From Streptomyces rubellomurinus (GTDB lineage: Bacteria; Actinomycetota; Actinomycetes; Streptomycetales; Streptomycetaceae), in assembly GCF_000961885.1 (NCBI RefSeq), contig NZ_JZKH01000002.1, positions 124,001 to 188,000 on the forward strand: a stretch of 64,000 bases of DNA. Direction: 5' to 3'. The notes below the pieces were generated by a model, which saw nothing but the letters and a program-made list of their open reading frames with translations, had not been told where the DNA came from and did not search any database. Numbering within the stretch: the first letter of the stretch is position 1; every line of letters begins with the position of its first letter. Made by a program: the position numbers and the translations under genes. This document shows, piece by piece, positions 8,116 to 17,060 of the stretch.

Positions 8116-8925
8116 GTGAAAAAGCTCTCCGCACGACGGCGCCACCCATTGGCGGCGCTGGTCGTCCTACTTCTCGCCCTGGCGGCCACCGGGGGGCTGT
8201 ACGCCGCGTTCGCGCCCGCCAGCAAGGCGCAGGCCGACGTCACCGCGCAGTCGCTCGAGATCGAAGAGGGCAAGAAGCTCTTCGCCGTCGGCTGCTCCTC
8301 CTGCCACGGCCTGAACGGCCAGGGCAGCAGCGACGGTCCGAGCCTGGTCGGCGTCGGCACCGCGTCCGTCGACTTCCAGGTCGGCACCGGCCGCATGCCG
8401 GCCCAGCAGCCCGGCGCGCAGGTCCCGCGCAAGAAGAACATCTACTCCCAGGCCGAGATCGACCAGCTCGCCGCCTTCGTGGGCTCGCTGGGCCCCGGCC
8501 CGGTCGCGCCGAAGGCTGAGCAGTACACCTCGACCAACCCGGAGGACATCTCCAAGGGTGGCGAGCTGTTCCGCACCAACTGCGCCCAGTGCCACAACTT
8601 CGCCGGCCAGGGCGGTGCCCTGACCAAGGGCAAGTACGCCCCCTCGCTGGAGGGCGTGGACGCCAAGCACATCTACGAGGCCATGCAGACCGGCCCGCAG
8701 AACATGCCGTCGTTCCCGGACACCACCATGCCCGAGGAGCAGAAGAAGCAGATCGTGGCCTTCGTCCGCCACACCACCTCCGATGAGCCCAACCCCGGTG
8801 GTCTCACGCTCGGCAGCCTCGGTCCGGTGACCGAGGGTCTGTTCGGCTGGATCTTCGGTCTCGGCACGCTCATCGCGGTCGCGATCTGGGTCGCCGCCCA
8901 CACCACCAAGGCCAAGAAGTCATGA
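8116..8925 (+). CDS. qcrC: Cytochrome bc1 complex di-heme cytochrome c subunit
   Basis: 269 residues. An N-terminal signal anchor (residues ~11-35) precedes two c-type heme domains with CSSCH (Cys60-His64) and CAQCH (Cys156-His160), and a C-terminal membrane helix (~240-260) anchors the protein. The two hemes hand electrons directly from the bcc complex to the aa3 oxidase, replacing a soluble cytochrome c in actinobacteria. GTG start at 8116 with a weak ribosome binding site (GGGG). The stop overlaps the qcrA start (ATGA), indicating translational coupling. Confidence 0.97.
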   Translation: MKKLSARRRHPLAALVVLLLALAATGGLYAAFAPASKAQADVTAQSLEIEEGKKLFAVGCSSCHGLNGQGSSDGPSLVGVGTASVDFQVGTGRMPAQQPGAQVPRKKNIYSQAEIDQLAAFVGSLGPGPVAPKAEQYTSTNPEDISKGGELFRTNCAQCHNFAGQGGALTKGKYAPSLEGVDAKHIYEAMQTGPQNMPSFPDTTMPEEQKKQIVAFVRHTTSDEPNPGGLTLGSLGPVTEGLFGWIFGLGTLIAVAIWVAAHTTKAKKS

Positions 8926-9983
8926 GCCACGACATGTCAGAGAACCTCCCGGAGTCGCACGGCTCCGCCGGCGAGGTCGCCGAGCACGGCAACCCCTTCG
9001 CCGACCCGGGCCTGCCGGCCCACGAGCCGCGTCGCACCGACATCGACGAGCGGGCCGCCAAGCGGGCCGAGCGCCAGGTCTCGCTGATGTTCGTGGTCTC
9101 GATGCTCGCCACCATCGGCTTCATCGCCTCGTTCGTGGCCATCGACCCCGACAAGATCGTCTACATCTTCCCGCTGGGCAAGGTCAGCGCGCTGAACTTC
9201 GCGCTGGGCATGACCCTGGGCGTCGCGCTGTTCATGATCGGCGCCGGCGCGGTCCACTGGGCCCGCACCCTGATGTCGGACGTCGAGGTCCCGGCCGAGC
9301 GTCACCCGATCGAGGCCGACGACGAGCTGCGCGCCGACATCATGGAGCAGTTCCGGCAGGGCGCCGCGGAGTCCGGCTTCGGCCGCCGCAAGATGATCCG
9401 CAACACCCTCCTCGGCTCGCTGGCGCTGGTCCCGCTCTCCGGCGTGGTCCTGCTCCGCGACCTGGGCCCGCTGCCCGAGAAGAAGCTCATGGGCACCGGC
9501 TGGGGCAAGGCCACCCAGGCCATGCCGCTGGAGCTCGTCAACATGAGCACCATGCAGCCGATGAAGGCCGAGGACATCGTCGTCGGTTCGCTGACCTTCG
9601 CCATGCCGAAGGGTCTGACCACCCACGACGAGGACTTCCAGCAGCGCATCGCCAAGGACGCCCTGATGCTGGTGCGCATCGCACCGGAGGACATCAAGGA
9701 CGACAAGTCCCGGGAGCTGGGCTTCGAGGGCATCCTCGCCTACTCCAAGATCTGCACCCACGTCGGCTGCCCGATCAGCCTGTACGAGCAGCAGACCCAC
9801 CACGCGCTCTGCCCCTGCCACCAGTCGACCTTCGACCTGGCGGACGGCGCGCGCGTCATCTTCGGCCCGGCCGGCCACCCGCTGCCGCAGCTGAAGATCA
9901 TCACTGACGAGAAGGGCAACCTGGTCGCCACCGGCGACTTCGCTGAGCCCGTCGGCCCGAGCTACTGGGAGCGTGCTCGATGA
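8922..9983 (+). CDS. qcrA: Cytochrome bc1 complex Rieske iron-sulfur subunit
   Basis: 353 residues: a charged N-terminal tail, three membrane helices (the actinobacterial form has more than the usual one) and a C-terminal Rieske domain. Cluster ligands are in CTHVGC (Cys278, His280) and CPCH (Cys297, His300); Cys283 and Cys299 form the family disulfide. It takes electrons from menaquinol in the bcc complex. Start and stop overlap qcrC and qcrB by ATGA, so the three are one translationally coupled unit. Confidence 0.97.
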   Translation: MSHDMSENLPESHGSAGEVAEHGNPFADPGLPAHEPRRTDIDERAAKRAERQVSLMFVVSMLATIGFIASFVAIDPDKIVYIFPLGKVSALNFALGMTLGVALFMIGAGAVHWARTLMSDVEVPAERHPIEADDELRADIMEQFRQGAAESGFGRRKMIRNTLLGSLALVPLSGVVLLRDLGPLPEKKLMGTGWGKATQAMPLELVNMSTMQPMKAEDIVVGSLTFAMPKGLTTHDEDFQQRIAKDALMLVRIAPEDIKDDKSRELGFEGILAYSKICTHVGCPISLYEQQTHHALCPCHQSTFDLADGARVIFGPAGHPLPQLKIITDEKGNLVATGDFAEPVGPSYWERAR

Positions 9984-11644
9984 GTAGCGCGAGCAGCACC
10001 ACCTCCGGTGCCGCCAAGCCCGCCAGCACGCGCGCCAAGCCCGCGAGCAAGTGGGAAGCCGCCGCTGACTGGACGGACGGCCGGCTGGGGATCTACTCCC
10101 TCGCCAAGGCCAACCTGCGGAAGATCTTCCCGGACCACTGGTCCTTCATGCTGGGCGAGATCTGCCTCTACACGTTCATCATCATCATCATGACCGGCGT
10201 CTACCTGACGCTGTTCTTCAAGCCCTCGATGGGCGAGGTCATCTACGACGGCTCGTACGTCCCGCTCAAGGGCATCGGGATGTCCGAGGCGTACGCCTCG
10301 ACCGTCGACATCAGCTTCGAGGTGCGCGGCGGTCTGCTGATCCGCCAGATCCACCACTGGGCCGCGCTGGTCTTCGTGGCGGGCATGCTCGTGCACATGA
10401 TGCGCGTGTTCTTCACCGGCGCGTTCCGCAAGCCGCGTGAGATCAACTGGGTCTTCGGCTTCCTGCTGCTGGTCCTGGGCATGTTCGACGGCTTCTTCGG
10501 CTACTCGCTGCCGGACGACCTGCTGTCGGGTACCGGTATCCGCTTCATGGAAGGCGCGATCCTCGCCGTCCCGCTGGTGGGCACCTACGTCCAGATGTTC
10601 CTGTTCGGGGGCGAGTTCCCCGGCCACGACATCATCCCGCGGTTCTTCACGATCCACGTGCTGCTGATCCCGGGCATCATGCTCGGCCTGCTGGTGGCGC
10701 ACCTGATCCTGGTCTTCTACCACAAGCACACCCAGTGGGCGGGCCCGGGCAAGACCGAGAAGAACGTCGTCGGCATGCCGCTGATGCCGGTCTACATGGC
10801 CAAGGCCGGTGGCTTCTTCTTCCTGGTGTTCGGCCTCATCGCCGCCATCTCGGCGATCGCCTCGATCAACCCGATCTGGGCGTACGGCCCGTACCGCCCC
10901 GACCAGGTGTCGACCGACGCCCAGCCGGACTGGTACATGGGCTTCTCCGAGGGCCTGATCCGCGTCATGCCGGGCTGGGAGATCAGCGTCTGGGGCGGCC
11001 ACACCCTGAACCTGGGTGTCTTCATCCCGCTGATGGTGGTCTTCCCGCTGGTCCTGGTCTCGATCGCGGTCTACCCGTTCATCGAGAGCTGGATCACCGG
11101 CGACAAGCGCGAGCACCACATCCTGGACCGCCCGCGCAACGCCCCGGTCCGCACCGCGCTGGGTGCCGCCTGGATCAGCCTGTACCTGGTGCTGCTGATC
11201 GGTGGTGGCAACGACCTGTTCGCCACCCACCTGCACCTGTCGCTGAACGCCATCACCTACTTCGTCCGCGTCGGCTTCTTCGTCGTCCCGGTCGTCACCT
11301 TCATCGTCACCAAGCGCTGGTGCCTCGGCCTGCAGCGCCGTGACAAGGAGAAGGTGCTGCACGGCCGCGAGACGGGCGTCATCAAGCGCCTGCCGCACGG
11401 CGAGTTCGTCGAGGTGCACGCCCAGCTGCCCCAGAAGGACCTGCACACGCTCACCGCGCACGAGCAGATCCAGCCGGTCCAGCTGCCGGCCCAGACGGAC
11501 GAGAACGGCGTGGCCCGCAAGGCCGGCGTCCTCACCCGCACCCGGGCCAAGCTCTCCCGCGGCTTCTACGGCGAGGGAAGCCAGATCCCCAAGCCGACCG
11601 CCGAGGAGCACCACGAGATCACCAGCGGCCACGGCCACCACTGA
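9980..11644 (+). CDS. qcrB: Cytochrome bc1 complex cytochrome b subunit
   Basis: 554 residues with eight or more membrane helices. The heme-bearing helices contain QIHHWAALVFVAGMLVHM and FTIHVLLIPGIMLGLLVAHL, with paired histidines 14 residues apart. The quinol-site motif appears as PDWY (316-319), the actinobacterial variant of PEWY. The C-terminal ~120 residues are a long hydrophilic tail ending in a His-rich segment, typical of actinobacterial QcrB. ATG overlaps the qcrA stop. A strong terminator follows within 20 bases, closing the operon. Confidence 0.97.
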   Translation: MSSASSTTSGAAKPASTRAKPASKWEAAADWTDGRLGIYSLAKANLRKIFPDHWSFMLGEICLYTFIIIIMTGVYLTLFFKPSMGEVIYDGSYVPLKGIGMSEAYASTVDISFEVRGGLLIRQIHHWAALVFVAGMLVHMMRVFFTGAFRKPREINWVFGFLLLVLGMFDGFFGYSLPDDLLSGTGIRFMEGAILAVPLVGTYVQMFLFGGEFPGHDIIPRFFTIHVLLIPGIMLGLLVAHLILVFYHKHTQWAGPGKTEKNVVGMPLMPVYMAKAGGFFFLVFGLIAAISAIASINPIWAYGPYRPDQVSTDAQPDWYMGFSEGLIRVMPGWEISVWGGHTLNLGVFIPLMVVFPLVLVSIAVYPFIESWITGDKREHHILDRPRNAPVRTALGAAWISLYLVLLIGGGNDLFATHLHLSLNAITYFVRVGFFVVPVVTFIVTKRWCLGLQRRDKEKVLHGRETGVIKRLPHGEFVEVHAQLPQKDLHTLTAHEQIQPVQLPAQTDENGVARKAGVLTRTRAKLSRGFYGEGSQIPKPTAEEHHEITSGHGHH

Positions 11645-11660
11645 TCCCGTACGCGCCACC

Positions 11661-11710
11661 CCGAGGGCCGCTGACCAGAGTTCACCTGGTCGGCGGCCCT
11701 CGGGCTTTTC
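11661..11710 (+). terminator. Strong intrinsic terminator of ctaE-qcrCAB
   Basis: CCGAGGGCCGCTGACCAG pairs with CTGGTCGGCGGCCCTCGG around a short loop (AGTTCAC), followed by GCTTTTC. It lies 17 bases after the qcrB stop. Confidence 0.92.
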
Positions 11711-11766
11711 CGTACCCGCCCGCCCGTACCCGCCCGCCCCGAACCCGCCGGTCCCGTACCCGCCCG
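11710..11766. repeat. Three copies of a 13-bp direct repeat
   Basis: CCGTACCCGCCCG occurs exactly at 11710-11722, 11724-11736 and 11754-11766, with a degenerate copy between the last two. It fills the gap between the qcrB terminator and the GntR-family start, so it may contain the regulator's own operator or be a simple-sequence expansion. Confidence 0.6.
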
Positions 11767-11781
11767 TCGCCTGGAGCCCCC

Positions 11782-12150
11782 GTGCAGCTGTCCGTCGATC
11801 CCGCCGCCGCCACTCCCCCGTACGAGCAGATCCGCGCCCAGATCGCCGAGCGGGCCCGCACCGGCGAGCTGCCGACCGGGCTGCGGCTGCCGACCGTCCG
11901 GGCCCTGGCCGAGGAGCTGGGGCTGGCCGCCGGGACGGTCGCCCGGGCCTACAAGGAGCTGGAGGCGGACGGCGTGGTGGAGACCCACGGCCGGCGCGGC
12001 ACCCTGATCGCCGCCACCGGGGACACCGCCCACCGCCTGGCCGCCGAGGCCGCCGCCGCGTACGCGGAGCGGGCCGCCCGGCTCGGGCTCTCCCGCGCCG
12101 ACGCCCTCGCGGCGGTGGACACCGCGCTGCGGGCCCTGCCCGAGGCGTAG
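11782..12150 (+). CDS. GntR-family transcriptional regulator, short YtrA-like
   Basis: 122 residues. An N-terminal winged helix-turn-helix (residues ~10-78) contains PPYEQIRAQIAERARTG, LPTVRALAEELGLAAGTVARAY and the wing DGVVETHGRRGT. The C-terminal ~45 residues form only a short helical pair, as in YtrA-type regulators that normally control adjacent transporters. No transporter is next to it; the neighbour is a convergent L,D-transpeptidase. GTG start at 11782 with GGAG 5 bases upstream. Target unknown. Confidence 0.88.
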   Translation: MQLSVDPAAATPPYEQIRAQIAERARTGELPTGLRLPTVRALAEELGLAAGTVARAYKELEADGVVETHGRRGTLIAATGDTAHRLAAEAAAAYAERAARLGLSRADALAAVDTALRALPEA

Positions 12151-12169
12151 GGCGCCTCCCGGGCCTGCC

Positions 12170-13426
12170 TCAGACCTCCGGGCGGATCATCCCCGCGGCC
12201 GGGGCCTGGGCGGCCGGGGCGGTGGTGCTGACGGCCTGTCCGAGGGCGCTGTGCTTGGTCCAGTTCGCCCAGGAGACGTTCCAGTCGCCGAAGCCGTTGC
12301 CGAAGGGCTCCATCTCGGCGCCCCGGCTGTTCACCACCGTCACCAGGTCCCCCACCCGGGTGTTCTGGTAGAACCACTTGGCGTTCTCGGTGCTCATGCC
12401 GGTGCAGCCGTGGCTGACGTTCTCCACGCCCTGCGAGCCGACCGACCAGGGCGCCGCGTGCACGTACTCGCCGCTCCAGGTCACCCGGGTGGCCCATTCC
12501 ACCTCCAGGTCGTAGGAGTCCGCACCGCCGGCGGCTATGCCGATCGTCTCGCCGTTCATCCGGACCGACCGCTCCTGGCCGAGCACCACCTTGACGCCGT
12601 TGCGGGTGTCGAAGCCGGGCTTGCCGGTGGTGACCGGGATGGTCCGGAGCACCTCGCCGTCCCGCTTGATGGTGAGCTCGTGGGCGGCGGCGTCGACCAC
12701 CGACTCGACCCGCTCGCCGATCCGCAGCCGCAGCGAGCTGCGGTCGCCGCCGTACAGGCCGTCCGAGATCCGGCTGCCGGTGCCGTCGAAGGCCAGCGAG
12801 ACGGTCGTGCCGGCCGGCCAGTACTCCTCCGGGCGGAAGTGCAGGTCCTTGTCGTCCACCCAGTACCAGCCGCCCGTGACGGCGGGCTGGGAGGTGATGG
12901 TCAGGGCCCGCTCGACCTCCTGCCGGGCCTGCGGGTCCTTCACCGCCTCGGAGAGCTGCACGGTGAGCGGCTGGCCGACGCCGTAGACGCCGCTGCCGGA
13001 GGAGTCCGGGCCGAGCTTGGCGGTGAGCAGGCGCTGGGCGGCGAGGGTGCTGAAGCCGGCGGTGGTGTCACCGCGGCCGTTGCGACCGTCGTCGGCGGAG
13101 ATCCGGACGGTGTACGCGGTGCCGGCCTTCAGGTGCCCGGTGGTCTGCCAGCTGCGCTGGTCCTCGGCGAGCTTGCCGGCCACCACCCGGCCGTCCGGGC
13201 CGACCACGGTGACGTCGGTGAGCCGGCTGCCCGCCACGGCGGTCACGGTGACCGGCTGGGAGGGGTCGGCCTTGCCCTCGGCCGAGAGGTGCACCAGCGG
13301 GGCCGCGTCGATCCGGTGCGGTCCGGCGGTCTCCTCCTCGCCGGACGAGCACGCGGCCAGTGAGGCCAGGACGGCGAGGGTCAGCGAGATGCTGCCGATG
13401 CCTGCTATTGCGCGCCTGTCGGACAT
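12170..13426 (-). CDS. Lipoprotein L,D-transpeptidase with Ig-like domains (YkuD family)
   Basis: 418 residues. A lipobox (SLAAC, Cys26) gives an exported lipoprotein. Two Ig-like beta domains follow (residues ~45-250), then the YkuD catalytic domain with SHGCTGM (His339, Cys341) near the C-terminus. This is the architecture of mycobacterial LdtMt2-type enzymes, which make 3-3 peptidoglycan cross-links. ATG at 13426 has GGAGG five bases upstream; a longer in-frame form adds 7 residues ahead of the signal and is unlikely. It converges on the GntR gene 19 bases away. Confidence 0.93.
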   Translation of the reverse strand: MSDRRAIAGIGSISLTLAVLASLAACSSGEEETAGPHRIDAAPLVHLSAEGKADPSQPVTVTAVAGSRLTDVTVVGPDGRVVAGKLAEDQRSWQTTGHLKAGTAYTVRISADDGRNGRGDTTAGFSTLAAQRLLTAKLGPDSSGSGVYGVGQPLTVQLSEAVKDPQARQEVERALTITSQPAVTGGWYWVDDKDLHFRPEEYWPAGTTVSLAFDGTGSRISDGLYGGDRSSLRLRIGERVESVVDAAAHELTIKRDGEVLRTIPVTTGKPGFDTRNGVKVVLGQERSVRMNGETIGIAAGGADSYDLEVEWATRVTWSGEYVHAAPWSVGSQGVENVSHGCTGMSTENAKWFYQNTRVGDLVTVVNSRGAEMEPFGNGFGDWNVSWANWTKHSALGQAVSTTAPAAQAPAAGMIRPEV

Positions 13427-13588
13427 GCCCGCCTCCGGGGTTCGCACGATTGATCAGATCGTAGGAACGTCATGGGGCTGAGCGACATCCGAGCGTGCCG
13501 TCGTTCGGCCGGGCGGGTGAGACCCGCTCCGAGGCCCCCGCGCCGGGGCCCCGCTCCCCGGACCCCGGCGGGCCGGGGAAAACGCAGC

Positions 13589-13622
13589 GGGGCCGGCCCT
13601 CCCCTGCGGGAGGACCGGCCCC
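13589..13622 (-). terminator. Terminator of ctaCDF
   Basis: GGGGCCGG-CCTCCC pairs with GGGAGG-CCGGCCCC across a CTGC loop; on the minus strand GCTGCGTTTTCC follows, giving a T-run. It lies 18 bases past the ctaF stop. Confidence 0.85.
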
Positions 13623-13640
13623 GGTGTCGGAGTCGGAACC

Positions 13641-14057
13641 TTACTGGTTCTGGTTCTCGCCCCGGTAGAACTCGAAGACCCATCCGAAGATGCCGATCGC
13701 GATGATCGGAGCGGCCCAGAACATCAGCCACCAGCCGAAGATCACGCCCAGGAAGGCGAGCGCGCCACCGAGCGCCAGCGAGAGCGGCTGCCAGCTGTGC
13801 GGGGCGAAGAAGCCCAGCTCACCGGAGTCGTCCGCGACCTCGGCCTCGGGGTTGTCACCCGCGCCGCTGTCCACCCGGCGGGCGGTGAAGGCGAGGTAGT
13901 ACCCGATGAAGGCACACAGCGAGAAGGCGAGGAAGAGCGCGGTGGTGCCGGCCGCCTCGATGCCGAGGTCGGAGCTGTTCGTCCACAGGCCGTAGGTGAT
14001 GGCCATCGCGAGGACGAAGACCGCCAGACCGAGGAAGATCTTTCCCTGTTCCTTCAT
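13641..14057 (-). CDS. ctaF: Cytochrome c oxidase subunit 4, actinobacterial type
   Basis: 138 residues with four membrane helices: two near the N-terminus (FLGLAVFVLAMAITYGLW and FLAFSLCAFIGYYLAF) and two after an acidic loop (SLALGGALAFLGVIFG and PIIAIGIFGWVFEFY). This small subunit is specific to actinobacterial aa3 oxidase. The ATG overlaps the ctaD stop by one base (TGATG), so the two are coupled. Last gene of ctaC-ctaD-ctaF. Confidence 0.94.
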   Translation of the reverse strand: MKEQGKIFLGLAVFVLAMAITYGLWTNSSDLGIEAAGTTALFLAFSLCAFIGYYLAFTARRVDSGAGDNPEAEVADDSGELGFFAPHSWQPLSLALGGALAFLGVIFGWWLMFWAAPIIAIGIFGWVFEFYRGENQNQ

Positions 14058-15832
14058 CAGGCGTCACCCTCCTGCTTGCCCTTGCCCAGCTTCGGGGCGT
14101 CGTACTTCGCCGGGGTCACACCGGCGAGGTGCTTCGCCTGCTCGCCGTGGTTCTCCAGGTAGTCCAGCGCGGCGATCTCCGGGTGGTGGAGGTCGAAGGC
14201 CGGGGATTCCGAGCGGATGCGCGGCAGCGTGAGGAAGTTGTGCCGCGGCGGCGGGCAGGAGGTCGCCCACTCGAGCGAGCGGCCGAAGCCCCACGGGTCG
14301 TCCTGCTCGACCTTCTCGCCGTACTTGGCGGTCTTCCAGACGTTGTAGAGGAACGGCAGGATCGACAGGCCGAGCACGAAGGAGCCGATGGTGGAGACGG
14401 TGTTCAGCGTGGTGAAGCCGTCCGACTCCAGGTAGTCGGCGTAGCGGCGGGGCATGCCCTCGGCGCCGAGCCAGTGCTGCACCAGGAAGGTCGCGTGGAA
14501 GCCGAAGAACAGCGTCCAGAAGGTGATCTTGCCGAGGCGCTCGTCCAGCATCTTGCCGGTCATCTTCGGCCACCAGAAGTGGAAGCCGGCGAACATCGCG
14601 AACACGACGGTGCCGAAGACCACGTAGTGGAAGTGGGCGACGACGAAGTACGAGTCCGAGACGTGGAAGTCGATCGGCGGGGAGGCCAGCAGGACACCGG
14701 TCAGACCACCGAAGAGGAAGGTGACCAGGAAGCCGACCGTCCAGAGCATCGGGGTCTCGAAGCTCAGCGAGCCCTTCCACATGGTGCCGACCCAGTTGAA
14801 GAACTTCACACCGGTCGGGACCGCGATCAGGAAGGTCATGAAGGAGAAGAACGGCAGCAGCACCTGGCCGGTGACGTACATGTGGTGCGCCCACACCGTC
14901 ACGGACAGACCGGCGATCGCGATGGTGGCCGCGATCAGGCCGGAGTAGCCGAACATCGGCTTGCGGCTGAAGACCGGGATGATCTCCGACACGATGCCGA
15001 AGAACGGCAGCGCGATGATGTAGACCTCGGGGTGGCCGAAGAACCAGAACAGGTGCTGCCACAGCATCGCCCCGCCGTTGGCCGGGTCGAAGACGTGGGC
15101 GCCGAACTTGCGGTCCGCCTCCAGGGCGAACAGCGCGGCGGCCAGCACCGGGAAGGCCAGCAGGACCAGCACGGCGGTCAGCAGGGTGTTCCAGACGAAG
15201 ATCGACATCCGGAACATCGTCATGCCGGGTGCGCGCATGCAGATGATCGTGGTGATGAAGTTGACCGCACCGAGGATCGTGCCGAAGCCGGAGAAGGCCA
15301 GACCCATGATCCACATGTCGCCGCCGATGCCGGGCGAGTGAACCGCGTCCGACAGCGGGGAGTAGGCGAACCAACCGAAGTTGGCGGCACCGTTCGGGGT
15401 CACGAAGCCGGCGACGGCGATGATCGAGCCGAACAGGTACAGCCAGTACGCGAACATGTTCAGACGCGGGAAGGCCACGTCCGGGGCGCCGATCTGCAGC
15501 GGCATGATCCAGTTCGCGAAGCCCGCGAACAGCGGCGTCGCGAACATCAGCAGCATGATCGTGCCGTGCATCGTGAACGCCTGGTTGAACTGCTCGTTCG
15601 ACAGGATCTGCGTCCCGGGACGGGCCAGCTCGGCACGCATGACCAGGGCGAGGATGCCACCGATCAGGAAGAAGGCGAACGACGTGCCCAGGTACAGGGT
15701 GCCGATCGTCTTGTGGTCGGTGGTGGTCAGCCACTTGATGATGGTCGCACCCGGCTTGCGGGTCCGCTGCGCTCCGACCGTGACGGCCCCGGCGCCCCCG
15801 CCGGCCGCGGCGGGCTCGTTGAGGATGGTCAC
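14057..15832 (-). CDS. ctaD: Cytochrome c oxidase subunit I
   Basis: 591 residues with 12 membrane helices, the heme-copper catalytic subunit reducing O2 to water. Seen motifs: [14 protein letters not shown] at the N-terminus, the CuB and His-Tyr crosslink site [26 protein letters not shown] (CuB histidines) and [10 protein letters not shown] (heme a3 and heme a ligands). It starts with GTG overlapping the ctaC stop (GTGA), a coupled arrangement. Confidence 0.98.
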   Translation of the reverse strand: MTILNEPAAAGGGAGAVTVGAQRTRKPGATIIKWLTTTDHKTIGTLYLGTSFAFFLIGGILALVMRAELARPGTQILSNEQFNQAFTMHGTIMLLMFATPLFAGFANWIMPLQIGAPDVAFPRLNMFAYWLYLFGSIIAVAGFVTPNGAANFGWFAYSPLSDAVHSPGIGGDMWIMGLAFSGFGTILGAVNFITTIICMRAPGMTMFRMSIFVWNTLLTAVLVLLAFPVLAAALFALEADRKFGAHVFDPANGGAMLWQHLFWFFGHPEVYIIALPFFGIVSEIIPVFSRKPMFGYSGLIAATIAIAGLSVTVWAHHMYVTGQVLLPFFSFMTFLIAVPTGVKFFNWVGTMWKGSLSFETPMLWTVGFLVTFLFGGLTGVLLASPPIDFHVSDSYFVVAHFHYVVFGTVVFAMFAGFHFWWPKMTGKMLDERLGKITFWTLFFGFHATFLVQHWLGAEGMPRRYADYLESDGFTTLNTVSTIGSFVLGLSILPFLYNVWKTAKYGEKVEQDDPWGFGRSLEWATSCPPPRHNFLTLPRIRSESPAFDLHHPEIAALDYLENHGEQAKHLAGVTPAKYDAPKLGKGKQEGDA

Positions 15833-16683
15833 TTCTCTTCACTTCCCATGCTGATCAGGCCGGAAGGCACCGCACCGCTCTGGCCCTTGTCACGAAGCTC
15901 GGCCAGGTGCTTGTCGTAGTCGGCGCGGTCGACGACCTTGACGTTGAACAGCATGCGCGAGTGGTCGGTGCCGCAGAGCTCGGCACACTTGCCCATGTAG
16001 TCGCCCTTGACGGTCGGGGTGACCTCGAACTTGTTCACCACACCCGGCACGACGTCCATCTTCATCATGAAGTTGACGGGCCAGAAGTCGTGGATGACGT
16101 CACGCGAGGTGAGACGGAACTGCACCGTCTCGTTGACCGGCAGCCAGAGCGTCGGCGCGTCCTTGGGGGTGCCGACCTCGTACGCGGCGTTCTTGTTGGC
16201 CGGGTCGGGGGTCTCGGTGTTCTCGTAGTTGAACGCCCAGCTCCACTGGAAGCCGACCACGTTGACCACGTGCTGCGGCTTCTCGGAGACCTTGGTCAGC
16301 TTCGACTCGTCGCGGGCGACGAAGTAGAAGAGCACCGACACGATGATGATGGGGACCGCGGTGTAGAGCGCCTCGATGGGCACGTTGTACCGGGTCTGCG
16401 GGGGAACCTCCACACCGGTGCGGCTGCGCCGGTGGAAGATCACGCTCCAGATGATCAGACCCCACATCAGTACGCCGACCACCAGCGCCGCGATCCAGGA
16501 CCCCTGCCACATCTGGAGGACCATCGGCCCTTCCTTGGTGACGGGGCTCGGGAGGCCAAGCCTGGGGAGGTCGTTGGCCGAGCAGCCGGTGGCGGTAGCG
16601 ATGACGAGGCCCAGTGCCAGCGCCTGAGGCAGCTTCCGCCGCATCGTGCGCCGCGGCGAGCGGTCGGAGCCGTTGGGACTCAC
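15829..16683 (-). CDS. ctaC: Cytochrome c oxidase subunit II (CuA) lipoprotein
   Basis: 284 residues. The start is the GTG at 16683 ([11 protein letters not shown]...), with GGAAGG 6 bases upstream and matching the usual streptomycete N-terminus; an in-frame ATG 35 codons further up is unlikely. A signal peptide with lipobox ATATGC (Cys34), two membrane helices (~55-75 and ~100-120) and the periplasmic cupredoxin domain follow. The CuA site is [12 protein letters not shown] (Cys233, Cys237, His241, Met244). It accepts electrons from QcrC. First gene of ctaCDF. Confidence 0.97.
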   Translation of the reverse strand: MSPNGSDRSPRRTMRRKLPQALALGLVIATATGCSANDLPRLGLPSPVTKEGPMVLQMWQGSWIAALVVGVLMWGLIIWSVIFHRRSRTGVEVPPQTRYNVPIEALYTAVPIIIVSVLFYFVARDESKLTKVSEKPQHVVNVVGFQWSWAFNYENTETPDPANKNAAYEVGTPKDAPTLWLPVNETVQFRLTSRDVIHDFWPVNFMMKMDVVPGVVNKFEVTPTVKGDYMGKCAELCGTDHSRMLFNVKVVDRADYDKHLAELRDKGQSGAVPSGLISMGSEEK

Positions 16684-17060
16684 GTAGCGCCTTCCCGAAG
16701 TCTCGCCCGCCTTCGCGTCGCCCCGAGGAGGATGGTGAGCCTCCGGCGACCCGTCCACGGGCACGGTTTGAATGCTTATGCGGGCCAAACCCTACTCCAG
16801 CCTTATGCGCTCCTGACGGGCAGCCCCCGGTAACGCGCCGCCCGGTCGCCCGATCAGGCCCGGCAAGCACTGCGCCGCAGGTCATCGTAGGCATTCGAGG
16901 TCCGTACGCCCGATCGGGGGATGACCTCGAACAACACGGGTGACGGCTCGTCGGACGCGGACGAACCGGACATTCGGGATGATCGACTGACGGCCGGTGA
17001 GACGGAGCCACGGGAATTCCCCGCCGTTCTCCGACCCCGGGTGTGTCGTTAAATGTGACC
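16684..17060. other. Intergenic region between divergent ctaC and the cysteine desulfurase gene
   Basis: About 375 bases with no gene I can support. It holds the divergent promoters. On the minus strand TAGGGT occurs at about 16787-16792 but without a convincing -35 box. On the plus strand TTAAAT (17049-17054) lies 6 bases before the GTG at 17061, suggesting a leaderless transcript. Confidence 0.4.

Noticed and set aside
17043..17060. TTA (bldA-type) codon at the third codon of the cysteine desulfurase gene
   Set aside because: The TTA is coding only if translation starts at GTG 17043. Conserved sequence begins at GTG 17061 and the TTAAAT containing it fits a -10 box 6 bases upstream, so the TTA is probably promoter DNA.
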